Part shown: positions 26,585 to 36,108 of the stretch, piece by piece | Layout of the letters: each line of letters starts with the position of its first letter | How positions within the stretch are numbered: the first letter of the stretch is position 1 | The notes under the pieces: generated by a model | The model's database searches: none | Told to the model about the DNA's origin: nothing | What the model saw: the letters and a program-made list of their open reading frames with translations, nothing else | DNA from: Spongiibacter tropicus DSM 19543 | GTDB lineage: Bacteria; Pseudomonadota; Gammaproteobacteria; Pseudomonadales; Spongiibacteraceae | Direction: 5' to 3' | Assembly (NCBI RefSeq): GCF_000420325.1 | Contig: NZ_ATUS01000001.1 | Span: 1 to 64,000, forward strand | DNA: 64,000 bases | Position numbers and translations under genes: made by a program

Positions 26585-28744
26585 ATGGCCGATTACAAAG
26601 CCCCTGAAGTTTCGCTGGACGAATGGCATAGCCTTGCCAACAAATCCCTGGAACGCAGCAACAAAACCCTTGATGACCTGACATGGCACACGCCAGAAGG
26701 TATCGACGTTAAGCCGCTGTACTCCGCTGAAGATACCCGCGACCTGCCTTACACCAATACTTTCCCCGGTCTCGAGCCCTTTATCCGCGGCCCCCAGCCG
26801 ACCATGTATGCCGGTCGCCCCTGGACTATCCGCCAGTACGCTGGTTTCTCTACTGCAGAAGAGTCCAACGCCTTCTACCGTAAAGCCCTTGCGGCAGGCG
26901 GTCAGGGGGTTTCGGTGGCCTTCGACCTGGCGACTCACCGCGGCTATGACTCGGATCATCCCCGAGTCACTGGCGATGTGGGTAAAGCCGGTGTTGCCAT
27001 CGATTCTGTCGAAGACATGAAGGTGCTGTTCGACGGCATTCCGCTGGATAAAGTCTCGGTCTCGATGACGATGAACGGCGCGGTACTACCGGTACTGGCG
27101 GGTTACATCGTCGCAGCCGAAGAGCAGGGCGTCAGCCAGGACCAGCTCTCGGGCACCATCCAGAACGATATCCTCAAAGAATTCATGGTGCGTAACACCT
27201 ATATTTACCCACCAGCACCGTCGATGAAAATCATCGGTGACATCATCGCCTATGCCTCAGAGCATATGCCCAAGTTCAATACCATTTCGATCTCCGGTTA
27301 CCACATCCAGGAAGCGGGCGCTGATGCCGCGCTGGAACTGGCCTACACGCTGGCCGACGGTAAGGAGTACATCCGCACTGCAATTGCTGCGGGGCTGGAT
27401 ATCGACAAATTTGCCGGTCGCCTGTCGTTCTTCTGGGGCATTGGCATGAACTTCTACATGGAAATCGCCAAGATGCGCGCGGCACGTCTGCTGTGGGCTG
27501 AGATTGTTTCCGAGTTTGAGCCCAAGAATCCGCGCTCGAAAATGCTGCGTACCCACAGCCAGACCTCTGGCTGGTCGCTGACCGAACAAGATCCGTACAA
27601 CAACATTGTGCGGACCACCATCGAAGCGATGGCGGCGGTCTTCGGCGGCACCCAGTCGCTGCACACCAACGCACTGGATGAAGCGATCGCACTGCCCACG
27701 CAGTTTTCTTCGCGCATTGCCCGCAACACCCAGCTGATCATTCAGGAAGAAAGCGGTATCACCAAGGTAGCTGATCCCTGGGGCGGTTCCTATATGATGG
27801 AATCCCTCACCAAAGAGATCGCCGATAAAGCCCGCGAACTGATTGCCGAGGTTGAAGAGAAAGGCGGTATGGCCAAGGCCATTGAAACCGGCATGCCGAA
27901 ACTGCGTATCGAAGAATCGGCGGCGCGCAAGCAGGCCCGTATCGACCGTGGTGAAGACGTCATCGTCGGGGTGAACAAGTACACCCTGGATGAAGAAGAC
28001 GATGTCGAAGTGCTGGATATCGATAACGAGAAGGTTCGTCAATCGCAAGTCGCGGCACTGGGACGAATTCGCGACGCGCGTGATGAGAAAGCGGTCGAAG
28101 ATGCACTGGAAGCGATTTATCAGTGTGCTGTCAGCGGCGAAGGCAACCTGCTGGATCTGTGTGTGAAAGCCACCCGCGTACGCGCTACCGTTGGGGAGAT
28201 TTCTTTCGCTATGGAACGTGAATTCGGTCGTTTTAACGCTCAGGCGCAAACCGTGTCGGGTGTGTATGGCAGCGCCTATCAGGACGACGAAAACTGGCAG
28301 GGCATTTCGTCAGATATTGAAGGCTTCGTTGAAAAACATGGCCGCCGTCCCCGTATGCTGGTCTGCAAAATGGGGCAGGACGGACACGACCGCGGTGCCA
28401 AAGTTATTGCAACGGCATTCGCCGACGTGGGCTTTGATATCGACCTGTCGCCGATGTTCTCCACGCCGGAAGAAGTGGCCAAACAGGCGGTCGAGAACGA
28501 CGTACACGTCGTGGGCGTTTCTTCACAGGCCGCCGGTCACAAAACGCTGGTGCCTCAGCTGATTGAAGAGCTGAAGAAAGTCGGTGCCGACGACATCATC
28601 GTTGTCGCGGGGGGCGTCATTCCACGCCCGGATTACGACTTCCTGTACAAAGCGGGTGTGAAGGGCATTTTTGGCCCCGGCACCAAAATCCCGCTGGCGG
28701 CACGTGAAGTGCTGAACGCCATTAACGACGCCTACCAGGGCTGA
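26585..28744 (+). CDS. scpA: Methylmalonyl-CoA mutase (single-chain)
   Basis: A 719-residue B12-dependent mutase that rearranges (R)-methylmalonyl-CoA to succinyl-CoA. The N-terminal TIM barrel carries the substrate channel motifs, for example [20 protein letters not shown] (about 75-94) and [12 protein letters not shown]. The C-terminal cobalamin domain has DGHDRG (599-604) with His601 as the lower axial cobalt ligand. It is collinear with E. coli ScpA (714 residues), with both domains in one chain. ATG 26585 follows ACAGGA; an upstream GTG at 26555 is less likely. Confidence 0.96.
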   Translation: MADYKAPEVSLDEWHSLANKSLERSNKTLDDLTWHTPEGIDVKPLYSAEDTRDLPYTNTFPGLEPFIRGPQPTMYAGRPWTIRQYAGFSTAEESNAFYRKALAAGGQGVSVAFDLATHRGYDSDHPRVTGDVGKAGVAIDSVEDMKVLFDGIPLDKVSVSMTMNGAVLPVLAGYIVAAEEQGVSQDQLSGTIQNDILKEFMVRNTYIYPPAPSMKIIGDIIAYASEHMPKFNTISISGYHIQEAGADAALELAYTLADGKEYIRTAIAAGLDIDKFAGRLSFFWGIGMNFYMEIAKMRAARLLWAEIVSEFEPKNPRSKMLRTHSQTSGWSLTEQDPYNNIVRTTIEAMAAVFGGTQSLHTNALDEAIALPTQFSSRIARNTQLIIQEESGITKVADPWGGSYMMESLTKEIADKARELIAEVEEKGGMAKAIETGMPKLRIEESAARKQARIDRGEDVIVGVNKYTLDEEDDVEVLDIDNEKVRQSQVAALGRIRDARDEKAVEDALEAIYQCAVSGEGNLLDLCVKATRVRATVGEISFAMEREFGRFNAQAQTVSGVYGSAYQDDENWQGISSDIEGFVEKHGRRPRMLVCKMGQDGHDRGAKVIATAFADVGFDIDLSPMFSTPEEVAKQAVENDVHVVGVSSQAAGHKTLVPQLIEELKKVGADDIIVVAGGVIPRPDYDFLYKAGVKGIFGPGTKIPLAAREVLNAINDAYQG

Positions 28745-28759
28745 TCCGCAACGGCGTGA

Positions 28760-28802
28760 AACGGGAGGCGCGGTGTCCTGCGGGGCACTGTTGCCTCCCG
28801 TT
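28760..28802 (+). repeat. Intercistronic hairpin 4
   Basis: AACGGGAGGC (28760-28769) pairs with GCCTCCCGTT (28793-28802), and the loop can form a second inner stem (GTGTCC/GGGCAC). Four T follow. It could act as a partial terminator between the mutase and meaB, or it could mask the GGGAGG that precedes an alternative GTG start of meaB at 28773. Confidence 0.6.
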
Positions 28803-28820
28803 TTCGCATGGGTATTTGCA

Positions 28821-29798
28821 ATGAATATTGATGTAGAAGCGCTCAAACAGGGTAACCGCCGGGCCTTAGCCAAGGCGATTACCTTGGTTGAAAGTAAAAA
28901 GCTCGATCACCGTGCACAGGCACAAGAGCTGCTTGAGGCGGTGTTGTCCAATACCGGCAACAGTATCCGTATCGGCATTACCGGTATCCCCGGGGTCGGA
29001 AAATCGACTTTTATTGAATCCTTCGGCCAGTACCTGATTTCACAGGGTAAGCGCGTGGCGGTGTTGGCTGTCGACCCCAGCTCACCGATAGCCGGGGGCT
29101 CCATTCTCGGCGATAAAACCCGCATGGAAATGCTGTCGCGCAGCGATGATGCGTTTATCCGGCCGTCGCCCTCCGAAGGCTCGCTGGGCGGTGTGGCGCT
29201 GAAGACACGCGAAACCATGCTGCTGTGCGAGGCAGCCGGTTACGACGTCATTCTGGTGGAAACCGTTGGGGTCGGGCAGTCCGAATACGAAGTCGCGAGT
29301 ATGGTCGACTTTTTCATGGTGCTGATGCTGCCCAATGCCGGTGATGAACTGCAGGGCATTAAGAAAGGCATTATGGAATTGGCCGATGCACTGGTGATCA
29401 ACAAGGCCGATGGCGAGAGCATCAACCTCGCCACGCAAACCCGTCGCCACTACCAGAATGCACTACATCTGCTGCGCCACAGCAGTTTCTGGACGCCTCA
29501 GGTGATGACCTGTTCTGCGCTGCGCAATGAAAATATTCAAGCGGTGTGGGGCATGATCAGCGACTATCAAGTCGACGCTACCAAGAACGGCGCGTTGGCG
29601 GAGAAGCGCGCTCGTCAGGCCAAAGAGTGGATGAATAAGCTGCTTCATGAAATGCTGGATATCAAGCTGAAGGAGAACCCGGCCATCAAAGCCCTGTTGC
29701 CGGAATTGAACCGAAAGGTGACCGATGGCGAGACCACACCTTTCCTCGCCGCACAGCGCATTGTCGAGCTGCTCTTCGAAGGAACGCCGACATCATGA
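28821..29798 (+). CDS. meaB: Methylmalonyl-CoA mutase-associated GTPase MeaB
   Basis: A 325-residue G3E GTPase that guards cobalamin loading and repair of methylmalonyl-CoA mutase. Walker A is GIPGVGKS (55-62). DPSSPIAGGSILGDKTRM and VETVGVGQSE follow, and INKADG provides the guanine-binding motif. ATG 28821 fits the family N-terminus, but the best ribosome binding site (GGGAGG, 28763-28768) precedes an in-frame GTG at 28773 that would add 16 residues. It overlaps the next gene by 4 nt. Confidence 0.95.
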   Translation: MNIDVEALKQGNRRALAKAITLVESKKLDHRAQAQELLEAVLSNTGNSIRIGITGIPGVGKSTFIESFGQYLISQGKRVAVLAVDPSSPIAGGSILGDKTRMEMLSRSDDAFIRPSPSEGSLGGVALKTRETMLLCEAAGYDVILVETVGVGQSEYEVASMVDFFMVLMLPNAGDELQGIKKGIMELADALVINKADGESINLATQTRRHYQNALHLLRHSSFWTPQVMTCSALRNENIQAVWGMISDYQVDATKNGALAEKRARQAKEWMNKLLHEMLDIKLKENPAIKALLPELNRKVTDGETTPFLAAQRIVELLFEGTPTS

Positions 29799-30253
29799 GC
29801 AAGGCGGTGGCCAGGAAACTCGATGAATTCATCGCCCGTCATCTGCCGACGGCTCAGCACATGCAGTTGGCGGTGGCTGATTACGACAGCCACTCACTGA
29901 CGCTGACCGCGCCGCTGGGCCCCAGCATCAATGACAAACTGACCGCTTTCGGCGGCAGTATCTACGTAGTCGCGGTGATGGCGTGTTGGGGGATGGTCTA
30001 TCTGCGCTGTGTCGAGCAGGGGCTGGATCCTGATATCGTCGTTGCGAAAGGCGAGATTGATTACATGAAGCCTGTCGATGGCGATATTGTCGCCAGCTCA
30101 CTGCCCACCGACGAGTCCGATTGGACGCAGTTTTTTGGGGACTTTGCCGAGCGAGGCCGGGCGAAGATTGCGCTCAGCTCTGAGGTGCGCATCGGCGATG
30201 CCGTGGCGGCGCGATTCTCAGGGCTGTACGCCATTGTCGGTGTCAAAGCATGA
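29795..30253 (+). CDS. YiiD C-terminal-type hotdog thioesterase
   Basis: A 152-residue hotdog-fold protein of the putative thioesterase family found at the C-terminus of YiiD. The diagnostic segment is PLGPSINDKLTAFGGSIYVV (split at about 41-60), followed by MACWGMVYLR and the later KGEIDYMKPVDGDI. It starts in an ATGA overlap with meaB, so it is translationally coupled and belongs to the methylmalonyl operon. A hydrolase for stalled acyl-CoA intermediates is a reasonable guess but not shown. Its last 36 bp overlap the end of the convergent patatin gene. Confidence 0.8.
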   Translation: MSKAVARKLDEFIARHLPTAQHMQLAVADYDSHSLTLTAPLGPSINDKLTAFGGSIYVVAVMACWGMVYLRCVEQGLDPDIVVAKGEIDYMKPVDGDIVASSLPTDESDWTQFFGDFAERGRAKIALSSEVRIGDAVAARFSGLYAIVGVKA

Positions 30254-31423
30254 GTCGTCGGATTCCTTGTACAGGAAACAACTAAGCGCTTCGCGCTGAG
30301 CCATGCCGTCCCGGTAACCCAGGTCGATAAGCTTGCCGCAGAATTCCGGAGTGAACAGCAGGTAGCTGGCGATATTCACATTGCCGCCACGGCTGCTGCC
30401 CGTCCGTCCCAAAAATGCCCGGAGAGAACGGGGCAGCTCTTTTACATGATCGTCAGCAATACTGTCGATGTCTTCGCTGGGGCTAATCACCAAACAGCGA
30501 ACTGGCAGCAAATTGCGACCCATCAGCTCGGTATTTTCCTCGGGGATCAGCGACAGCAACTCGTTGATCCGCTCCAGTCGTTCGATATCAATCTCGATGC
30601 TGTCGATAAAAGCACTGTTCAATAACTGCCCGATTATTTGCCCAAAGGCCGGAGACTGAATCGGCTTGGGTGTGGCGGAGTAGTGCTGGCGATGCCCGCT
30701 TGGCGGAATCACCAGCACCCGGTGCGCGCCTAGATGGATGGCCGGGCTGATGGGGGTGAGCTGACGCAATGCACCATCGCCGTAGTAGTAGCGGCCCACC
30801 TTGGCGGGAGGGAAAATCGTGGGGATGGCGGCGGAAGCCATCAGGTGCTGCAGGGTAATCGGCGTGGCCAGTCCTTGTCGTCGCCAGCGTTGCCATCCGG
30901 CGTGGCCAGGGCCGCCCTGAAAAAAAGTTTCAGACAGGTTCAGACTGTAGTTCATCGCTGTCAACGAAAGGGCGTCCAGATCACCGTTGAGAATATTGCG
31001 ACTGATGTTGTTGAAATGGATATGCTTCCCCAGCAGCTCCCGCAATGGACTGTTGTCCAGCAGGGCAACCGGCTTGCCAACCGCAATACCTGAATTGAAC
31101 AGCGAGAGCCCCAGCCGCAGGGCATTGCGAATCACGCCGATAATATCGGCGCGATAGATCTTATCAGTGGTTAATTCCCGCCACAGCAATTCAAGTTTCT
31201 GCGCGGTGCCGGAGAAATGGTGTGCGCCGGCCGCCAGCGACACGGCATTGATTGCCCCGGCAGACGTGCCGGACAGAATACTGAACGGATTGTCGTGACG
31301 CGGACCGTGCAGTTCGGCAACCGCCTTTAATACACCCACCTGATAGGCGGCCCGAGCGCCGCCGCCGGGAAGTATCAGTCCGGTATTCGCGTGAGCGGGA
31401 AGGAGCCTTTCACCGTCTTTCAT
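30218..31423 (-). CDS. Patatin-like phospholipase
   Basis: A 401-residue patatin-family acyl hydrolase with a Ser-Asp dyad: oxyanion loop GGGARAAYQ (20-28), nucleophile Ser54 in GTSAG and Asp216 in GDGAL. No signal peptide is evident, so it is probably a cytoplasmic or membrane-associated lipid esterase. The C-terminal 150 residues look family-specific. It starts 2 nt after ppsR ends, an operon arrangement with no obvious functional logic, and its 3' end overlaps the thioesterase gene on the other strand. Confidence 0.88.
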   Translation of the reverse strand: MKDGERLLPAHANTGLILPGGGARAAYQVGVLKAVAELHGPRHDNPFSILSGTSAGAINAVSLAAGAHHFSGTAQKLELLWRELTTDKIYRADIIGVIRNALRLGLSLFNSGIAVGKPVALLDNSPLRELLGKHIHFNNISRNILNGDLDALSLTAMNYSLNLSETFFQGGPGHAGWQRWRRQGLATPITLQHLMASAAIPTIFPPAKVGRYYYGDGALRQLTPISPAIHLGAHRVLVIPPSGHRQHYSATPKPIQSPAFGQIIGQLLNSAFIDSIEIDIERLERINELLSLIPEENTELMGRNLLPVRCLVISPSEDIDSIADDHVKELPRSLRAFLGRTGSSRGGNVNIASYLLFTPEFCGKLIDLGYRDGMAQREALSCFLYKESDDSCFDTDNGVQP

Positions 31424-31425
31424 GT

Positions 31426-32241
31426 CTAGCGCTGTCCGCGCAGGCCGGTTTCCACCAAGACTCGTGTGGCAATTTCCTCCACCGAGGCGTGGGTCGTATT
31501 GAGGTAGGGAATACCAAAGCGCTGGAACAGTGCTTCGGCGTCGCGGACTTCGTCTTCGCAGCGTCGCAGGCTGGCGTAGGGGCTGTCTGGACGTCGTTCG
31601 GCACGGATCGCGGCGAGTCGGGAGGGTTCGATGGTCAGCCCGAACAATCGTGGACGATGTTCAGCGAGGGCTTTGGGCAAGCGGCGCTCTTCCAGATCTT
31701 CTTCGGTGAGGGGATAGTTTGCCACGAAGACCCCCGCCTGCAGCGCGAGGTAGAGACAGGTGGGCGTTTTACCGCTGCGCGACACGCCGATAAGAATGAC
31801 CTGTGCCTGATCATAGCGATTGATGCGCGCACCGTCGTCGTTATCCAGTGCGAAGTTCACGGCATCAATGCGTGTCTGGTAGCGGGCATCTCGGTCGGCG
31901 TTTTGCAGGCGCCCCACGGTGCTTGAGGGCTTCTCGCCAAGGGCAGTTTCCAGTTGCGACAGAAAGGTGTCCAGCACGTCGATAATAAAGCCCTTGCTGG
32001 TGGCGATCACCGCGCGGATGTCTTGATTCACCAGCGTGTCAAAAATAATGGGCTGATGGCCGGTTTCCTCGGCGATGCGATCAATTTTAGCCACAGTTAA
32101 CGCCGCTTTTTCTACAGAGTCGACGTACGGGACGACGATATGTTCAAACTCAAGCTGCTCAAATTGGGTCAATACGCTGCTGCCGAGGGTTTCCGCAGTA
32201 ATGCCGGTGCTGTCTGAAATGTAGAAAACCGTTCTCTTCAT
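31426..32241 (-). CDS. ppsR: PEP synthase regulatory protein PpsR
   Basis: A 271-residue bifunctional kinase/pyrophosphorylase (formerly DUF299) that inactivates PEP synthase by ADP-dependent threonine phosphorylation and reactivates it by phosphorolysis. The P-loop GVSRSGKT is at 152-159, followed by the family motif TPTCLYLALQAG and YPLTEEDL. It is divergent from its target ppsA across 130 bp, the usual pairing. Confidence 0.96.
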   Translation of the reverse strand: MKRTVFYISDSTGITAETLGSSVLTQFEQLEFEHIVVPYVDSVEKAALTVAKIDRIAEETGHQPIIFDTLVNQDIRAVIATSKGFIIDVLDTFLSQLETALGEKPSSTVGRLQNADRDARYQTRIDAVNFALDNDDGARINRYDQAQVILIGVSRSGKTPTCLYLALQAGVFVANYPLTEEDLEERRLPKALAEHRPRLFGLTIEPSRLAAIRAERRPDSPYASLRRCEDEVRDAEALFQRFGIPYLNTTHASVEEIATRVLVETGLRGQR

Positions 32242-32371
32242 GTAGTTTTTTTACCGAATGCAGGGTGTTTTTCGACGGGAATTTCCAGAATAGCTGTTTT
32301 AGTATGCTGGCGTCGCACTATTTTCACCCTTATAGCTGCAAGCCAAACGCATTGCAAAGGAGAATGACCGC

Positions 32372-34744
32372 ATGGCTGAATACGTGATCTGGTTCAGGGA
32401 CCTGGGTATGAACGATGTCGACCGGGTAGGGGGCAAGAATGCTTCGCTCGGTGAGATGATCAGTCAGCTCTCCAATGCAGGGGTGTCTGTGCCCGATGGT
32501 TTCGCGACGACCGCGCAGGCCTATCGCGACTTCCTCGACCAGAGTGGTCTGAATCAGCGTATCCAAGACATGCTCAAGGGCCTGGATATCGACGATGTGA
32601 AAAAACTGGCCGAAGTCGGCAAAGAAATTCGTCAGGCCATTGTTGATACCCCATTCCCCGGCCCGCTGAACGAGGCGATCAGCGAAGCCTATGCCAAGAT
32701 GATCGATGGCAACCCCGCCATGGCCTGCGCCGTGCGCTCCTCGGCAACCGCAGAAGATCTGCCGGATGCTTCGTTTGCGGGGCAGCAAGAGACCTTCCTG
32801 AACATCAACGGTCTCGACAACATCATGATTGCGATCAAAGAGGTGTTTGCCTCGCTGTACAACGATCGCGCTATCGCGTATCGCGTTCACAAAGGTTTTG
32901 AACATGCCGACGTCGCACTGTCGGCTGGCATCCAGCGCATGGTTCGCTCCGAGACCGGCGCGGCAGGTGTCATGTTCACCATGGATACCGAGTCCGGCTT
33001 CGACGGTGTGGTATTCATCACCGCCAGCTATGGTCTGGGTGAGACGGTGGTGCAGGGCGCGGTAAACCCCGATGAATTCTATGTGCACAAGGCAACTCTC
33101 GCTAAAGACCGACCAGCGGTACTGCGCCGTAATCTGGGCAGCAAGCTGATCAAGATGGTCTACGGCAGCGAGGCCGCTGCCGGTAAGTCAGTGGAAACCG
33201 TTGAGGTGCCCGAAGCCGATCGCAATCAGTTCTGTATCAGCGATGCCGAAGTGATGTCGCTGGCGCGCCAGGCGCTGATTATTGAAAAGCACTACGGCCG
33301 CCCGATGGATATCGAGTGGGCTCGTGATGGCGACGACGGCAAGTTGTATATCGTTCAGGCTCGCCCGGAAACTGTGAAGAGCCGTGAATCCGCCAATATG
33401 ATGGAGCGCTACCTGCTCAAAGAGAAAGGTGAAGTGCTGTGTGAAGGGCGTTCTATTGGTCAGCGCATCGGTGCCGGTCCGGTACGGGTAATTGCCGGTA
33501 TCGCGGATATGGATCAGGTACAAAAAGGCGATGTGCTGGTGACCGACATGACTGACCCGGATTGGGAGCCGGTCATGAAACGCGCCTCAGCCATTGTAAC
33601 CAACCGGGGTGGCCGCACCTGCCACGCGGCGATCATTGCCCGCGAGCTGGGTATTCCAGCGGTTGTCGGCTGTGGCGACGCTACCGAGAGGCTCACCTCT
33701 GGTCAGGACGTGACAGTGTCCTGTGCCGAAGGCGACACCGGTATGGTGTATGCGGGGCAGCTGAACTTTGATATCAGCCGTAACCAGCTCGACAGCATGC
33801 CCGAACTGCCGTTCAAAATCATGATGAACGTCGGTAACCCGGATCGCGCGTTTGACTTCCAGTCCTACCCGAACGCGGGTGTCGGTCTGGCGCGACTGGA
33901 GTTCATTATTAACCGTATGATCGGCGTGCACCCCAAAGCGCTGATCAATTACGACACGCTGCCCCGCGATGTTCAGCAGGCGGTGAAGCGCCGTGTTGCA
34001 GGCTATGCGGACCCAGTTGAGTTCTACGTGGAAAAGCTGGTGGAAGGCATTTCCAGCATCGCCAGCGCCTTCTACCCGGAGCGCGTGATCGTGCGCATGT
34101 CCGACTTCAAATCCAACGAGTATGCCCACCTGATTGGCGGCAGCCTCTACGAGCCCTCGGAAGAAAACCCCATGTTGGGTTTCCGCGGTGCCTCGCGCTA
34201 CATCTCTGATTCCTTCCGTGAGTGCTTCGACCTGGAATGCCGCGCACTGAAGAAAGTCCGTGAAGAGATGGATCTTCAAAACGTCGAGATCATGGTGCCC
34301 TTTGTGCGCACCGTGGGCGAGGCCAAACAGGTCATCGAACTGCTCGCCGAGAACGGTCTGAAGCGTGGCGAGAACGGCCTGAAAATCATCATGATGTGCG
34401 AACTGCCTGCCAATGCCTTGCTGGCAGAGCAATTCCTTGAGCACTTCGACGGCTTCTCGATTGGCTCCAACGACCTCACTCAGCTCACGCTGGGACTGGA
34501 TCGCGATTCCGGCTTGATCGCTCACTTGTTTGACGAGCGCAACGACGCCGTCAAGGTACTGCTGTCCAGCGCGATCAAAGCCTGTAAAGAGCAGGGCAAG
34601 TACATCGGTATTTGTGGTCAGGGCCCGTCGGATCATCCCGACTTTGCCCAGTGGCTGATGGAGCAGGGCATCGACAGCGTATCGCTTAACCCGGACTCAG
34701 TGCTCGAAACCTGGCTGTTCCTGGCGGAGAAACTGAACGCTTGA
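32372..34744 (+). CDS. ppsA: Phosphoenolpyruvate synthase
   Basis: A 790-residue PEP synthase that converts pyruvate, ATP and water to PEP, AMP and phosphate for gluconeogenesis. The N-terminal ATP-grasp-like domain starts with [20 protein letters not shown]. The phosphohistidine domain has the catalytic His418 in [15 protein letters not shown]. The C-terminal TIM barrel includes [12 protein letters not shown] and [11 protein letters not shown]. It is regulated by PpsR, encoded divergently. In this cell it would draw carbon entering through methylmalonyl-CoA or acetyl-CoA toward sugars. Confidence 0.97.
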   Translation: MAEYVIWFRDLGMNDVDRVGGKNASLGEMISQLSNAGVSVPDGFATTAQAYRDFLDQSGLNQRIQDMLKGLDIDDVKKLAEVGKEIRQAIVDTPFPGPLNEAISEAYAKMIDGNPAMACAVRSSATAEDLPDASFAGQQETFLNINGLDNIMIAIKEVFASLYNDRAIAYRVHKGFEHADVALSAGIQRMVRSETGAAGVMFTMDTESGFDGVVFITASYGLGETVVQGAVNPDEFYVHKATLAKDRPAVLRRNLGSKLIKMVYGSEAAAGKSVETVEVPEADRNQFCISDAEVMSLARQALIIEKHYGRPMDIEWARDGDDGKLYIVQARPETVKSRESANMMERYLLKEKGEVLCEGRSIGQRIGAGPVRVIAGIADMDQVQKGDVLVTDMTDPDWEPVMKRASAIVTNRGGRTCHAAIIARELGIPAVVGCGDATERLTSGQDVTVSCAEGDTGMVYAGQLNFDISRNQLDSMPELPFKIMMNVGNPDRAFDFQSYPNAGVGLARLEFIINRMIGVHPKALINYDTLPRDVQQAVKRRVAGYADPVEFYVEKLVEGISSIASAFYPERVIVRMSDFKSNEYAHLIGGSLYEPSEENPMLGFRGASRYISDSFRECFDLECRALKKVREEMDLQNVEIMVPFVRTVGEAKQVIELLAENGLKRGENGLKIIMMCELPANALLAEQFLEHFDGFSIGSNDLTQLTLGLDRDSGLIAHLFDERNDAVKVLLSSAIKACKEQGKYIGICGQGPSDHPDFAQWLMEQGIDSVSLNPDSVLETWLFLAEKLNA

Positions 34745-34779
34745 TATAGCCACCCGGTCTCATTGTAAGAACGCGCTTG

Positions 34780-34812
34780 AGCCCAGGCTGTTTATCAGCT
34801 TGGGCTTTTTTG
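34780..34812 (+). terminator. Terminator after ppsA
   Basis: AGCCCA-GCTG (34780-34790) pairs with CAGC-TGGGCT (34796-34806), each arm with one unpaired base, followed by a T6 run. Confidence 0.8.
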
Positions 34813-34883
34813 TGCCGGGCATAACTATTTGTATGGCCCGGTCACTGAGGTAAGATGCCGCAAACCCCATGTGGCAGGGCACT

Positions 34884-35201
34884 ATGCGTTACTACTCTCT
34901 GGAAAAGCTGATCAACCTTTTCGATGGCTATCGAGAAGTGTTCAAGATCGACAATCACTCGCTGATGTTGTTGCAGATTGATGGGCAACGCTACGCGGTG
35001 GAGAGTAGCTGCCCACATAGAGAGTACCCCTTGACCGCTTCAGATGTGGTGGGTGATGAACTGGTCTGCCCGAAACATCACTACCGCTTTGGCATCAGTG
35101 ATGGGCAGCTGCGCTTTGCCAGCGAAGAGCCTTGCCGCAACTTACGCTGTTATGAGCTGGTCTACCGCGACAATGAAATCGGTGTGATGCTTGATGGTTG
35201 A
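34884..35201 (+). CDS. Small Rieske [2Fe-2S] protein
   Basis: A 105-residue stand-alone Rieske domain. Cluster ligands are Cys43-x-His45 (CPHREYPL) and Cys62-x2-His65 (CPKHHYRF). The residue after the first His is Arg and the second box lacks the usual CxWHG, so it is a divergent member. It may be an electron-transfer ferredoxin for an oxygenase or a nitrite-reductase-small-subunit-like protein. No partner is nearby. ATG 34884 follows GCAGGG; an in-frame ATG at 34869 is possible. It converges with the GNAT gene across 10 bp. Confidence 0.83.
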   Translation: MRYYSLEKLINLFDGYREVFKIDNHSLMLLQIDGQRYAVESSCPHREYPLTASDVVGDELVCPKHHYRFGISDGQLRFASEEPCRNLRCYELVYRDNEIGVMLDG

Positions 35202-35211
35202 ATATTGGCGC

Positions 35212-36108
35212 TCAGTAGAGGCGCTTCAACCATGGCGAAGGCCGTGAGACCTGCCAGATCCGGTCAAACTGTTCGATGTACTCCCTTGCCGCGGCGCGCT
35301 TGTCAACGCCACTCCGCAGGCCACTTTGGCCGTGGCGGGTGTAGGCCGCAAAATGGCCGTTATCGCCCACCAGAAAATACTCACGCAGCTCTTGTTGTAA
35401 CTCTACCCGCGCCAGCCGAATGTCGACCGCGCTGAGGCGACGGCTCAGTTCCACCAGCGGGTGGCGGACTTCCCGTAACGGTCGATCATCGCAGATGAGC
35501 AAGCGGACTTCGCTGTTTCGATGCCGTCTTGCCAGCGCCGACAGGGCCACGCTCAAGGCGTCTTCGCTGTAAATTGCTTCATTCAGACTGAGACTGAATA
35601 TGCGCACTTGGCGCCGGGCCTGCTGACAAATATCCAGTGCCAGAGCGGAGAAGTCTTGATGCTCAGGGGGGCTTTTTGCAGCCGTGTCCAGCCGCAATTC
35701 CATGCTAACGTGGGGAATTCCCGCATCCATGAAGGGCTCGCCATAAATTTTGAACCCGGCTTTGCGGTAGAAGCCTATCGCGTGTTGCTGAGCGGCCAGA
35801 CGGAGCAGGGGGAATTGCTGGGCTTTCGCACTGGCTATCACGGTGTCCAGCATATCTTGGCCGATATGCTTGCCGCGATAGTCGGCGAGTACTGCCATGC
35901 GGCCAATATGTCCGTCGCTGAGCAATCGAACCGTGCCCACCGCTGTATCACCTAGTGAGGCCAGCCAGTGTTGTGCCTGAGGGTCATGCTCATCGATTTC
36001 CAGTTCGATAGGGACATGCTGCTCGTCGACAAAAACGCGGTGACGGATAGCGGTAAGAATCTCGGCGTCGTCTTGCCAGCTGACTGGCTCAATCTTCAAC
36101 ATCGTCAT
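35212..36108 (-). CDS. GNAT acetyltransferase with an extra C-terminal domain
   Basis: A 298-residue protein. Residues 1-140 form an ElaA-like GNAT fold, with RVFVDEQHVP at about 24-33, GRMAVLADYRGKHIGQDMLD as the acetyl-CoA-binding A motif, and HAIGFYRKAGF. Residues about 150-298 are a separate domain with FSLSLNEAIYSED and LLICDDRPL, which resembles a phospholipase D-like/DUF fold but lacks HKD. The start overlaps the upstream roxA gene by 20 nt. The purB-roxA-GNAT order is one I associate with Pseudomonas. The substrate is unknown. Confidence 0.82.
   Translation of the reverse strand: MTMLKIEPVSWQDDAEILTAIRHRVFVDEQHVPIELEIDEHDPQAQHWLASLGDTAVGTVRLLSDGHIGRMAVLADYRGKHIGQDMLDTVIASAKAQQFPLLRLAAQQHAIGFYRKAGFKIYGEPFMDAGIPHVSMELRLDTAAKSPPEHQDFSALALDICQQARRQVRIFSLSLNEAIYSEDALSVALSALARRHRNSEVRLLICDDRPLREVRHPLVELSRRLSAVDIRLARVELQQELREYFLVGDNGHFAAYTRHGQSGLRSGVDKRAAAREYIEQFDRIWQVSRPSPWLKRLY

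Noticed and set aside
33587-34636. A 349-codon minus-strand frame opposite ppsA (similar ones at 27257-28249 and 44387-45547)
   Set aside because: Antisense shadows of ppsA, the mutase and clpA with compositionally odd translations and no ribosome binding site.
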